Part shown: piece after piece, positions 19,925 through 28,569 of the stretch
How the letters are laid out: the number at the start of each line of letters is the position of its first letter
Position numbering within the stretch: the first letter of the stretch is position 1
From: CAVPUA01 sp963708805
Lineage (GTDB): Bacteria; Actinomycetota; Actinomycetes; Mycobacteriales; Jatrophihabitantaceae
Assembly: GCA_963708805.1 (NCBI GenBank)
Contig: CAVPUA010000003.1
Span: forward strand, 2,666,001-2,730,000
Length of the DNA stretch: 64,000 nt
Direction: 5' to 3'
Position numbers and translations under genes: made by a program
Notes under the pieces: model-generated
What the model was told of the DNA's origin: nothing
The model's input: the letters and a program-made list of their open reading frames with translations, nothing else
Database searches by the model: none

Positions 19925-20680
19925 CTAGCCGGCTTCGACGGCCTCGAGCACGTCGTCGCTGATGTCGAAGTTGGCGTAGACGTTCTGCACGTCGTCGGAG
20001 TCCTCGAGCGCGTCGACCAGGCGCAGGACCTTGCGGGCGCCGTCCTCGTCCAGTTCGACCTGCACGCTCGGGATGAACGGCGAGTCGGCCGAGTCGTAGT
20101 CGATGCCGGCGCCCTGCAGAGCAGTGCGTACCGCGACCAGGTCGGTGGGCTCGCTGACGACCTCGAACACCTCGCCCATGTCGTTGACCTCTTCGGCCCC
20201 GGCGTCGAGCACGGCGGCCAGCACGTCGTCCTCGCTCGTGCCGTCCTTGGGGACGATGACCACGCCCTTGCGGGTGAACATGTAGGCCACCGAACCCGGG
20301 TCGGCCATCGAGCCGCCGTTGCGGGTCATGGCAATGCGGACCTCGCCGGCGGCCCGGTTGCGGTTGTCGGTCAGGCACTCGATCAGCACGGCGACGCCGT
20401 TCGGGCCGTACCCCTCGTACATGATCGTCTGCCAGTCGGAGCCGCCGGCCTCGGCGCCCGAGCCGCGCTTGACCGCCCGCTCGATGTTGTCCAGCGGCAC
20501 CGACGTCTTGCGCGCCTTCTGGATCGCGTCGTACAGCGTCGGGTTGCCGTCCGGGTCACCGCCGCCGGTGCGCGCCGCGACCTCGATGTTCTTGATCAGC
20601 TTGGCGAACAGCTTGCCGCGCTTGGCGTCGATGACGGCCTTCTTGTGCTTGGTCGTCGCCCACTTGGAATGCCCGCTCAC
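19925..20680 (-). CDS. YebC/PmpR family DNA-binding protein
   Basis: The 251-residue protein is intact and starts with MSGHSKWATTKHKKAVIDAKRGK, split across the usual TACO1/YebC signature. YebC-family proteins have been described as transcriptional regulators and, more recently, as ribosome-associated factors helping translation of proline runs. The GTG start overlaps the pdxT stop by two bases. This order (pdxS, pdxT, yebC, then ruvCAB) is the mycobacterial one. Confidence 0.93.
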   Translation of the reverse strand: MSGHSKWATTKHKKAVIDAKRGKLFAKLIKNIEVAARTGGGDPDGNPTLYDAIQKARKTSVPLDNIERAVKRGSGAEAGGSDWQTIMYEGYGPNGVAVLIECLTDNRNRAAGEVRIAMTRNGGSMADPGSVAYMFTRKGVVIVPKDGTSEDDVLAAVLDAGAEEVNDMGEVFEVVSEPTDLVAVRTALQGAGIDYDSADSPFIPSVQVELDEDGARKVLRLVDALEDSDDVQNVYANFDISDDVLEAVEAG

Positions 20681-21283
20681 GCTGGTCGCCTCACCATCTC
20701 GCAGAAGTACGCATGAATGCGTCCGTCCCCCGTGAGTTCCGGGTGGAAGGACGTGGCCAGCAGATGCTGCTGGCGAACTACCACAATCCTACCGGCGAGC
20801 GGGTCCGGATCCGATCCGGCCGAGCGCCTCGGCCTTCGGACCGATGTCGTCGACCCACGGCGCGCGGATGAACACCGCGTGCACCGGCGGGCCGTCCAAG
20901 CCCGTCGACCGTCGATGTCCTCCTCGAAGGAGTCGACCTGCCGGCCGAACGCGTTGCGCCGCACCGTGACGTCCAGGCCGCCGAAGGTGTCCTCGAGCTG
21001 ATCGCCGTCGGCGGCGAGGCGGTCGGCGAGCAGGATCATGCCGGCGCACGAGCCGTAGGTGGGCAGACCGTCCGCGATGCGCTGCTTGAGCGGTTCGAGC
21101 AGGTCGAAGACCCTGGCCAGCTTGACGATCGTGGTCGACTCGCCGCCGGGCAGGACCAGGCCGTCGACGGCCTCGAGCTCGGCGAGCGCGGCGGACCGTG
21201 ATCGCGTCGCAGCCGGCCGCCTCGATCGCGGCCAGGTGCTCCCGGACGTCGCCCTGCAGTGCGAGGACTCCGACGGTGGGCAC
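20677..21283 (-). CDS. pdxT: Pyridoxal 5'-phosphate synthase glutaminase subunit PdxT (frame-broken)
   Basis: PdxT releases ammonia from glutamine for PdxS. The GTG start gives VPTVGVLALQGDVREHLAAIE. After correction the class I glutaminase motifs appear: LVLPGGESTT, the nucleophile loop YGSCAGMILL, and SFHPELTGD with the catalytic His and Glu. Frame breaks are near 21195 (+1), 20905 (+2) and 20812 (+1). Unusually, pdxS is not directly upstream: a DUF2277 gene and about 220 bases with repeats separate the two. Confidence 0.9.
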
Positions 21284-21340
21284 GGTGGTTCAGCCTAGTT
21301 CAGAGCCGACGCCCGTCTCCTCCAGTGGCGCGTTGGCCGA

Positions 21341-21368
21341 CCATTGGCGCGCTGTGACGCGCCAATGG
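21341..21368. repeat. Perfect 11-base inverted repeat between the DUF2277 gene and pdxT
   Basis: The arms ccattggcgcg (21341-21351) and cgcgccaatgg (21358-21368) are exact reverse complements around a 6-base loop. It lies 23 bases past the DUF2277 stop and 58 bases before the pdxT start on the - strand. It could be a terminator/attenuator or a dyad operator. Confidence 0.6.
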
Positions 21369-21391
21369 AGCAGCAAAGCGCCGATCGCTGG

Positions 21392-21670
21392 TTAGTGCTG
21401 GTGCTGCGCGTGCGCCTTGGCGTGCGCGGTGTGGTTGGCGAACTCGCGCGCATGCTTGGAGGTCGTCGGCCGCAGCACCAGGCTCTCGAGGAGCTGCTGG
21501 GTGGCGGCGGTGACGGCGTCCACCGCGTCGTCGAAGGCGGCGACGTTGGCAGCGGCCGGATTGCGCATGCCCGCGATCTTGCGGACGTACTGCAGCGCGG
21601 CGGCGTGCACGTCCTCCGGCGTCACGTGCTCGACGAACGGCGGGCGCAGAGTATGAATGTTGCGGCACAT
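21392..21670 (-). CDS. DUF2277 family small protein
   Basis: The 92-residue protein begins MCRNIHTLRPPFVEHVTPED, the diagnostic start of DUF2277, a short all-helical cytoplasmic family of unknown function found in actinobacteria. It ends in a His/Ala/Gln-rich tail that might bind metal; this is speculation. It lies between pdxS and pdxT, which are normally adjacent partners. Confidence 0.82.
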   Translation of the reverse strand: MCRNIHTLRPPFVEHVTPEDVHAAALQYVRKIAGMRNPAAANVAAFDDAVDAVTAATQQLLESLVLRPTTSKHAREFANHTAHAKAHAQHQH

Positions 21671-21702
21671 GCACCAAGTATCAGCGCGAACGCGTTGGTT
21701 GG

Positions 21703-21821
21703 CTACGCGATGCCCTGTCCGGGCAGACGGATGGCGCGAGCGGAAGTTGCTCGCATCGGGTCGTAGCGCGTTCCGAACGCTCTACGCGATGCCCGGTCCG
21801 GACAGACGGATGGCGCGAGCG
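21703..21821 (+). repeat. Pair of 40-base direct repeats between pdxS and the DUF2277 gene
   Basis: Copies at 21703-21742 and 21782-21821 differ at about two positions. Each starts ctacgcgatgccc and ends acggatggcgcgagcg. A shorter related motif (gaacgctctacg) occurs at the front of the second copy and again near 21840. No open reading frame of note spans it. It may be a regulatory region or a remnant of a duplicated element. Confidence 0.7.
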
Positions 21822-21892
21822 AGCCGTCGGGTGAGCGGCGAACGCTCTACGGATCGGTCGGCCGTTCGGCCGCGATCCGACGGACGTCGCTG

Positions 21893-22804
<912 letters not shown>

Positions 22805-22823
22805 GGCCCCTATTCTACGTCCG

Positions 22824-23879
22824 TCAGCTCGAGGTTAACGCCGTCCCGTTGGCCACCAGGACCACCCAGGTTCCACCCGGCTGCAGGGCGATCGGCTGGC
22901 CGTCGGCGCCGGTGAACGTCGTGGGCGAGGTGGCCGAGGCGCGCGACCAGGTGCCGTCGATCCGCTTGCCGTTGCGGAAGATCGACACGTTCCCCGATCC
23001 GATCGAGTGGGTGTACTGCGACGGATTGCCGTTGACGTCGATGTCCTGCGGATACGGGGTGACGCTGCAGAACTGGACGATGACGTTGGGCGTCGCGACG
23101 ATCGCGCCGTCCGACTGCTTCTGCGTGACCCCACCGATGACGCGGTCGTACTTGCCGGACGCGCTGTCGTAGGTGAACTTGACCGGCGTCGCGCCGACCA
23201 CGGTGGCCAGGGAGGCTCCCGACGGATCGGCGGCCAGCGACGTGGTGTCGGCCGACCAGGTGAACCCGACGTTCTGGACGCCGTTCCCGTTGAGCGCGGC
23301 CGACACCTTGGCCAGGTCCGCTGTCAGGTTGTACGGCATGGACCGGTTGTTGTCGCGAGCGAAGCCTGGCCCGTTGCGGTCGTTGATCGTCGTCTTGAGC
23401 GGCGAGTCGTCGAGCACCTGCAGCGGATTGGCCGCGCCACCGGACGCCACGTAGTCGATCGCGCCGTACTGGGCGACGAGTTCGGGATCGCTGGCTCGGG
23501 TGCTGCGAACCGACTCGACGATCGGCTTGTTGGTGGCGAACACGGCCAGCAGCCGGGTCAGCCCGCCCTCGACCTGCTCGATGTAGACGACATCGGCCTG
23601 GTTGATGTTGCGCATCGGCCGGCCATTGGGCGTGTCGTCGATCTTCACGGCCACCACCGGGCCGCTGGGCACCGGGCCGAGCCCGGTCAGCGGATTGACC
23701 GGCGCCGCCACCGGCGCGCTGGAGCTGGGTGCCGCCGAGGTCGAGACGGGCTCGGTGCTCGATGCCGGTGTGCTCGTCGGCGTCGCCGAGGGCTTGGCCT
23801 TGGCGCCACCCCCGCAGGCCGTGATCAGGGCGAGCGCTGAGATGGTGCAGAGGGCCACAACCCAGGTGGGGGATTTCAT
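22824..23879 (-). CDS. DUF3048 (YerB-like) lipoprotein
   Basis: The 351-residue protein has an N-terminal signal and lipobox (LALITAC, lipidated Cys22), then a Ser/Thr/Pro linker, then the DUF3048 core. The core includes VVAVKIDDTPNGRPMRNINQ and RSTRASDPELVAQYGA. DUF3048 proteins are extracytoplasmic and of unknown function. The gene is intact. Its place directly ahead of pdxS is positional only; I see no functional link. Confidence 0.86.
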   Translation of the reverse strand: MKSPTWVVALCTISALALITACGGGAKAKPSATPTSTPASSTEPVSTSAAPSSSAPVAAPVNPLTGLGPVPSGPVVAVKIDDTPNGRPMRNINQADVVYIEQVEGGLTRLLAVFATNKPIVESVRSTRASDPELVAQYGAIDYVASGGAANPLQVLDDSPLKTTINDRNGPGFARDNNRSMPYNLTADLAKVSAALNGNGVQNVGFTWSADTTSLAADPSGASLATVVGATPVKFTYDSASGKYDRVIGGVTQKQSDGAIVATPNVIVQFCSVTPYPQDIDVNGNPSQYTHSIGSGNVSIFRNGKRIDGTWSRASATSPTTFTGADGQPIALQPGGTWVVLVANGTALTSS

Positions 23880-23923
23880 CGGGTCCTTTCGCGGGGAGTG
23901 CGGGCAATCAGCAAGGCCGGTGG

Positions 23924-24439
23924 TCAGCGCCGGACGGGCACCGTGTCGTCGATGTCGAAGAACTTGGGCATCGGGCGTTGTCCTGCAAGGTGTAGCAGCC
24001 TAGGCATGCGTCCTTCGCGCAACGCGCGGGTGTCGCTGACCGCATCGTTGTAGAAGCGCCGCGCGATCAGGACGCGAACGGCCGCCTCCACCAGCTCGTC
24101 GGCCGCCGGGTCGGTGAGATCACCGCGTTCGTTCACCAGCTCGAGGACGGCGCGCCCGACCGAGCTCTCGGCGGATTGGCGATCATCGCCCTGGGCAGTC
24201 AGCGCGTGGCGGGCGAGCTCTTGGAACCGGCTGCGATCCGCCTCGGTCAGCGAGGTGTCGGTGCCGTCGACGACGTGTGAGACGGCGGCCACCCGGCGGA
24301 CCAGCTGAGCGTCGAGCGCGGCCTGGGCGGCGTCGACTCGCGCATGCAACCGGTCGAGGCGGGTCAGGGTGAACGTGATCCACGCCGTGACCAGGACGGC
24401 CAGGAAGACCGCAAGGACCAACCACCCGGCGGACAGCAC
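23924..24439 (-). CDS. Conserved membrane protein next to pimA
   Basis: The 171-residue protein has one N-terminal helix (WLVLAVFLAVLVTAWITFTL) followed by an amphipathic coiled-coil-like stretch and a soluble C-terminal domain ending IDDTVPVRR. The topology resembles LemA-type proteins. A conserved membrane protein occupies the same place beside pimA in mycobacteria (Rv2609c). GTG at 24439 is the start I favour, 11 bases after the pimA stop. The function is unknown. Confidence 0.72.
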   Translation of the reverse strand: MLSAGWLVLAVFLAVLVTAWITFTLTRLDRLHARVDAAQAALDAQLVRRVAAVSHVVDGTDTSLTEADRSRFQELARHALTAQGDDRQSAESSVGRAVLELVNERGDLTDPAADELVEAAVRVLIARRFYNDAVSDTRALREGRMPRLLHLAGQRPMPKFFDIDDTVPVRR

Positions 24440-24450
24440 GGGCGCGAATC

Positions 24451-25587
24451 TTAACGGCCTTCCGGATACGGCGTGGCCGGTGTGCCCGCGATGGCCAGTT
24501 CGTAGACCCGCATGATCTCGGCGGCCACCACGTTCCAGTCGTAGGGCGCGACGGCCCGGGACCCGGCCGCGACGAGCCGCGCGCGCAGCTCGGCGTCGTC
24601 GAGGACGTCGCTGATCGCACCGGCCAGATCGGACGGATCGCCCGTACGGAACAGCCGTCCGGCGCGGCCGTTGTCGAGCACGCGCCGGAACTCCTCGAGG
24701 TCGCTGGCCACGATCGGTGTGCCGGCGGCCATCGCCTCGAGCAGGATCACGCCGAAGCTTTCCTGGCCGGTGTTGGGCGCGCAGTACAGGTCGACCGAGT
24801 GCAGGAGCCGGGTCTTGTCGGCCTCGTCGACCTGGCCGAGCAGCACGACGTGGTCGCGTACGGCTCGCGGCAGCGAGTCCAGGAACGGTTCGCTCTCGCC
24901 CCGGCCGGCAATCAACAGCCGCAGCCCGGGCCGGCTCGCGGCGAGCAACTCGATCGCGGCCACCAGGACGTCCATGCCCTTGCGCGGTTCGTCGTAGCGT
25001 CCGATGAAGCCGATCGTGCCGCCGTCGCGCGGGTAGCCCTCCAGGCGTCCCCCCGCCGCGAAGTGCTTGGTGGCGACGCCGTTCGGGATGACCACCGCGT
25101 CGGCGTTGAGGTGCTCGACGATGACTCGGCGGGCGGCGGGCGAGACGGCGATCCGTCCGGTCAGCTTCTCGAGGAAGGGTTGCAGGACACTGTCGAACAT
25201 CGACAGGAATCGCGAACGGGTTGTGGCCATGTGGAACGTTCCGACGAGCGGGCCGTCGTGGATCATGCAGGCCAGCAACGACAGACTCGGCGGTGCCGGT
25301 TCGTGTACGTGGACCACGTCGAAGGCATTGTCGCGCAACCATTTTCGGACGCGTGCGGCCGAGACGAGGCCGAACTGCAGTCGTGCGATCGAGCCGTTGT
25401 ACGGGATCGGAACGGCCTTGCCGGCGCCCGTGACATAGGTCGGCAGACCAGGAGTCTCGTCGTCGCCGGGCGCCAGGACCGACACCGAATGTCCTTGCGC
25501 GATAAGGGTTTCAGCGAGGTCGCGGACGTGCGCCTGGACACCGCCCGGAATTCCCCACGCGTACGGACAGACCAGTCCGACGCGCAT
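24451..25587 (-). CDS. pimA: Phosphatidylinositol alpha-mannosyltransferase PimA
   Basis: PimA transfers the first mannose from GDP-mannose to phosphatidylinositol at the inner face of the membrane. The 378-residue GT4 enzyme begins MRVGLVCPYAWGIPGGVQAHV. It contains HVHEPAPPSLSL, IPNGVATKHF, GFIGRYDEPRKGMDVLV and the nucleotide-sugar motif ESFGVILLEAMAAGTPIVAS. It is intact and is one base away from the acyltransferase gene. With patA and pgsA it forms the PIM operon. Confidence 0.94.
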   Translation of the reverse strand: MRVGLVCPYAWGIPGGVQAHVRDLAETLIAQGHSVSVLAPGDDETPGLPTYVTGAGKAVPIPYNGSIARLQFGLVSAARVRKWLRDNAFDVVHVHEPAPPSLSLLACMIHDGPLVGTFHMATTRSRFLSMFDSVLQPFLEKLTGRIAVSPAARRVIVEHLNADAVVIPNGVATKHFAAGGRLEGYPRDGGTIGFIGRYDEPRKGMDVLVAAIELLAASRPGLRLLIAGRGESEPFLDSLPRAVRDHVVLLGQVDEADKTRLLHSVDLYCAPNTGQESFGVILLEAMAAGTPIVASDLEEFRRVLDNGRAGRLFRTGDPSDLAGAISDVLDDAELRARLVAAGSRAVAPYDWNVVAAEIMRVYELAIAGTPATPYPEGR

Positions 25588-25588
25588 G

Positions 25589-26533
25589 TCAGGCCGGCCG
25601 GCGCGCGGGATCGAGATCGTCGAGCCAGAGCTTCTGGAGCATGTGCCAATGCGTGGGGTGGGCCGAGATGACCTCGGCGAACCGGTCGGCGAGCAGCTGG
25701 GTGCCCACCTGAACCCGATCGCGCAGCCGTCCTTCGGGCAGCTCGATCGGATCGAAGATGCGCTGTCCCCATCCCCCGTCGTCGGTGAACCAGAGGCCGA
25801 CGGGGAGCAGGGCGGCACCGGTCATCGCCGCCAACATCGCCGGGCCGGCCGGCATGCGCGCGGTGGCGCCGAAGAACTCGACCTCGATGCCGTGCGCTGA
25901 CAGGTCGCGGTCGGCCACCAGGCACACTCCCCCGCCGGCCCGCAGCCGTTCGACCAGCACCGAGGTCGGGGGGCGTTCGCCACCAGTCAGGGGCAGCACC
26001 TCCATGCCCAGACTCTCGCGGTAGGCCACGAAGCGATCGAACAGCGACTCGGGCTTGAGCCGTTCGGCGACCGTCGTGAAGGGCTGCCCGTAGCGCCCGA
26101 CAACCCACAGCCCGGCGACGTCATAGTTGCCCGTGTGCGGCAGCGCGATCACGTAGCCGCGACCGGCCGCCATCGCCGCGTCCAGGTGCTCGGCCCCGAT
26201 CGTGTTCGCGGCCACCCGCTCGACGACCGACTTCTTGTCCATCCGCGGCAAGCGGAAGGTCTCGAGCCAGTACCGCGCATAGGAGCGCATGGCGTCGCCG
26301 ACCAGTTCGTCCATCTCGTGCTCGCCGGGCGTCGCGCCGACAACGCGCCGGAGGTTCTTGCGCAGCTGTCGGACGGCCGCTCCGTTTCGGACGGTCGCGG
26401 CATCGGCAGCAGCCCGGAACGTCCGGGCCGCCACGGGCGCGGGAATCGACTTGACGACGCCCCAACCGGCGGCGAAACCCGCTGACACGAACTGCCCGCG
26501 GAGCTCGTCGAGCTCGCTGCGGACGGTCGTCAT
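25589..26533 (-). CDS. patA: Phosphatidylinositol mannoside acyltransferase
   Basis: The 314-residue member of the LpxL/HtrB-like acyltransferase family carries the HX4D catalytic motif in ALPHTGNYD. A conserved block VADRDLSAHGIEVEFFG follows. In mycobacteria the orthologue (Rv2611c) acylates the mannose of PIM. It overlaps pgsA by four bases and abuts pimA, the conserved arrangement. Intact. Confidence 0.92.
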   Translation of the reverse strand: MTTVRSELDELRGQFVSAGFAAGWGVVKSIPAPVAARTFRAAADAATVRNGAAVRQLRKNLRRVVGATPGEHEMDELVGDAMRSYARYWLETFRLPRMDKKSVVERVAANTIGAEHLDAAMAAGRGYVIALPHTGNYDVAGLWVVGRYGQPFTTVAERLKPESLFDRFVAYRESLGMEVLPLTGGERPPTSVLVERLRAGGGVCLVADRDLSAHGIEVEFFGATARMPAGPAMLAAMTGAALLPVGLWFTDDGGWGQRIFDPIELPEGRLRDRVQVGTQLLADRFAEVISAHPTHWHMLQKLWLDDLDPARRPA

Positions 26534-27147
26534 TTCGCGGCCAGCTGCTTGGACTGCTGGTAGACGGTGGCGAAGCGCTGACCCACGGTGATCGTCGACG
26601 CCGCGACGAGCAGCCACAACGAGATCGCCTGCACGTAGGGGATGCCCAGGAAGGATCCCGAGACGCCCGTTCCGACGAGCACGATGATCAACCGCTCGGC
26701 CCGTTCGGCGATCCCGACGTTGCAGGTGAGGCCGACGCCTTCGGCCCGAGCCTTGATGTAGGACGTCAGCGAGCCGAGCACCAGGCACAACAGGCAGGCG
26801 GCGAGCAACCACGGCTGGTCGTGCCGTGCGAAGTACCAGGCCAGACCCGCGAAGATCGCGGCGTCCGCGACACGGTCGCAGGCCGAGTCGAGCACGGCGC
26901 CGAACTTGCTCGACCGGCCGCTCGCCCGGGCCACCGCGCCGTCGAGCATGTCGAGCATCACGAACGCCCAGCACAGGGCGGCGCCGGTGAACCAATGACC
27001 CTGGGGGAAGAAGATCAACGCCGAGGCGACCGTCCCGAGCGTCCCGATGACCGTGATGATGTCCGGGCTCACGCCGGCGCGGGCCAGCCGCTCGCCGAGC
27101 GGCGCGATGCCGCGGCTGAAGAAGGAACGAGCATGGACGTTGAGCAC
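26530..27147 (-). CDS. pgsA: Phosphatidylinositol phosphate synthase (CDP-alcohol phosphatidyltransferase)
   Basis: The enzyme condenses CDP-diacylglycerol with inositol 1-phosphate. The 205-residue, six-helix protein has the family motif D-x2-D-G-x2-A-R-x8-G-x3-D-x3-D, seen as MLDGAVARASGRSSKFGAV then LDSACD. YIKARAEGVGL is typical of the inositol-phosphate branch. The GTG start at 27147 is preceded by a strong inverted repeat at 27181-27209. It leads the pgsA-patA-pimA run. Confidence 0.93.
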   Translation of the reverse strand: MLNVHARSFFSRGIAPLGERLARAGVSPDIITVIGTLGTVASALIFFPQGHWFTGAALCWAFVMLDMLDGAVARASGRSSKFGAVLDSACDRVADAAIFAGLAWYFARHDQPWLLAACLLCLVLGSLTSYIKARAEGVGLTCNVGIAERAERLIIVLVGTGVSGSFLGIPYVQAISLWLLVAASTITVGQRFATVYQQSKQLAAK

Positions 27148-27180
27148 GCGGCGGGGTTCCGATCGGTTTTCGGGAAACTG

Positions 27181-27209
27181 GCTGACTCTCAGGATAGGTG
27201 AGAGTCAGC
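27181..27209. promoter_or_regulatory. Perfect 11-base inverted repeat upstream of pgsA
   Basis: The arms gctgactctca (27181-27191) and tgagagtcagc (27199-27209) are exact complements with a 7-base spacer. A partial third copy (gcgctgactc) lies at about 27228. It sits 34 bases upstream of the pgsA start in the 193-base region shared with the divergent CapA-like gene. It could be an operator dyad or an mRNA leader hairpin. Confidence 0.55.
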
Positions 27210-27340
27210 GCCGGGTCGGATCAGTGGCGCTGACTCGGCGGGCCGAACCGCTCGCGCGTGATCCCACGGCGGAGGGGTGGGGCCTCCCCGCTCCTGGTGT
27301 CGGTGTCGATTGCGGCCACCTCACGCCGTACCGTGCGGCC

Positions 27341-28567
27341 ATGGGACGACGCGGCGGGCCGGTGCTGGTCGCCGCGATCATGACGGCGCTCGTGCTCACC
27401 GGCTGCAGCCACGCGCGCCCGTCCCGACCGGCGAGCACCACACGGACGACGGGGGTTGCCACGGCGTCCGCTGCGTCGTCCTCAGCGTCGTCCTCAGCGT
27501 CGTCCTCAGCGCCGCCGGTGACCTCGGCCGCGCCGGCGCCGCGGACGGTCAGCGTGCTGGGCTCGGGCGACGTGCTCATCCATCCGCCGCTCATCGTCCA
27601 GGCGGCGGCCGATGCCAAGGCCGCCGGCGAGACCGGCTACGACTTCAGCCAGATCTACGCCTCGATCAAGCCCGTCACGAGCAAGGTGGATCTGGCCACC
27701 TGCGAGCTGGAGACCCCCCTGGGAACACCGAGCGGTCCGTTCACCGGCTACCCGACCTTCGATGCCCCGCCGCAGGTGCTCACTGCGCTCAAGGGCATCG
27801 GCTACAAGAGCTGCACCACGGCGTCCAACCACACCATCGATCAGGGCGCGGCCGGGGTGACCCGCACGCTGGACGAACTGGACGCGGCGGGGCTGGCGCA
27901 CACCGGCAGTGCGCGGTCGGCGGCGGAGGCGGCCACGCCGCTGATCCTGACCATGCCCAACGGCGTGAAGGTCGCGCAGCTGGCGTACTCGTTCGGGTTC
28001 AACGGGCTGAGCGTTCCCTCCAACGAGCCCTGGCTGGCCAATCTCACCGACGTGCCCAAGATCCTGGCCGCCGCGCACGCCGCCAAGCAGGCCGGCGCCG
28101 ACATCGTCGTGCTGAGCATGCACTGGGGCACCGAATACACGCATACGGCGACCGACCTGCAGAAGTCGCAGGCGGCCCAACTGCTGGCTTCGCCCGACAT
28201 CGACCTGATCCTGGGCGATCACGCCCACGCGGTCCAGCCGCTGCAGATGATCAACGGCAAGTGGGTGATCTATTGCATGGGTGATCAGATCTCGGCCCAT
28301 GACCCGCCCAACGACGACAACCGCGAAGGCGTCATGCCGATCTTCACGTTCACCGAAACAGCCGGGTCGTGGAAGGTGACCAAGGTCGAGGCGGTGCCCA
28401 CCTGGATGCAGCTCTCGCCCGCGTACCGGCTGATCGACCTGCCGGCGGCCCTCGCCGATCCCTCGACCTCGGCCGCCGACCGGGCGACCTACCAGCAAGC
28501 GCACGACCAGATCGCGGGCTATCTCGACGCGTACGGCGCCGCCGCGCAGGGACTGGTCGTCGACTAG
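27341..28567 (+). CDS. CapA family lipoprotein (poly-gamma-glutamate synthesis CapA-like)
   Basis: The 408-residue protein has a lipoprotein signal (LVLTGC, Cys22), a Ser/Ala/Thr linker holding three copies of a 12-base repeat, then a CapA-type metallophosphatase-like domain. That domain reads SVLGSGDVLIHPPL, SNHTIDQGAAGV, VVLSMHWGTEYTH and DLILGDHAHAVQPL. The Asp/His/Asn pattern fits the calcineurin-like fold of CapA/PgsA proteins. No other capsule gene is near, so polyglutamate synthesis is not implied. The stop is two bases from the convergent ffh stop. Confidence 0.86.
   Translation: MGRRGGPVLVAAIMTALVLTGCSHARPSRPASTTRTTGVATASAASSSASSSASSSAPPVTSAAPAPRTVSVLGSGDVLIHPPLIVQAAADAKAAGETGYDFSQIYASIKPVTSKVDLATCELETPLGTPSGPFTGYPTFDAPPQVLTALKGIGYKSCTTASNHTIDQGAAGVTRTLDELDAAGLAHTGSARSAAEAATPLILTMPNGVKVAQLAYSFGFNGLSVPSNEPWLANLTDVPKILAAAHAAKQAGADIVVLSMHWGTEYTHTATDLQKSQAAQLLASPDIDLILGDHAHAVQPLQMINGKWVIYCMGDQISAHDPPNDDNREGVMPIFTFTETAGSWKVTKVEAVPTWMQLSPAYRLIDLPAALADPSTSAADRATYQQAHDQIAGYLDAYGAAAQGLVVD
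27473..27508 (+). repeat. Three tandem copies of a 12-base repeat inside the CapA-like gene
   Basis: The unit gcgtcgtcctca is repeated exactly three times in frame, encoding Ala-Ser-Ser-Ser steps in the linker after the lipidated cysteine. Copy number changes would lengthen or shorten the linker without breaking the frame. Confidence 0.85.
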
Positions 28568-28569
28568 CG

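Noticed and set aside
21703..21821. Insertion sequence remnant
   Set aside because: The two 40-base copies are direct, with no transposase fragment or terminal inverted repeats around them.
27473..27508. CRISPR-like repeats
   Set aside because: Only three adjacent 12-base copies without spacers, inside a coding linker.
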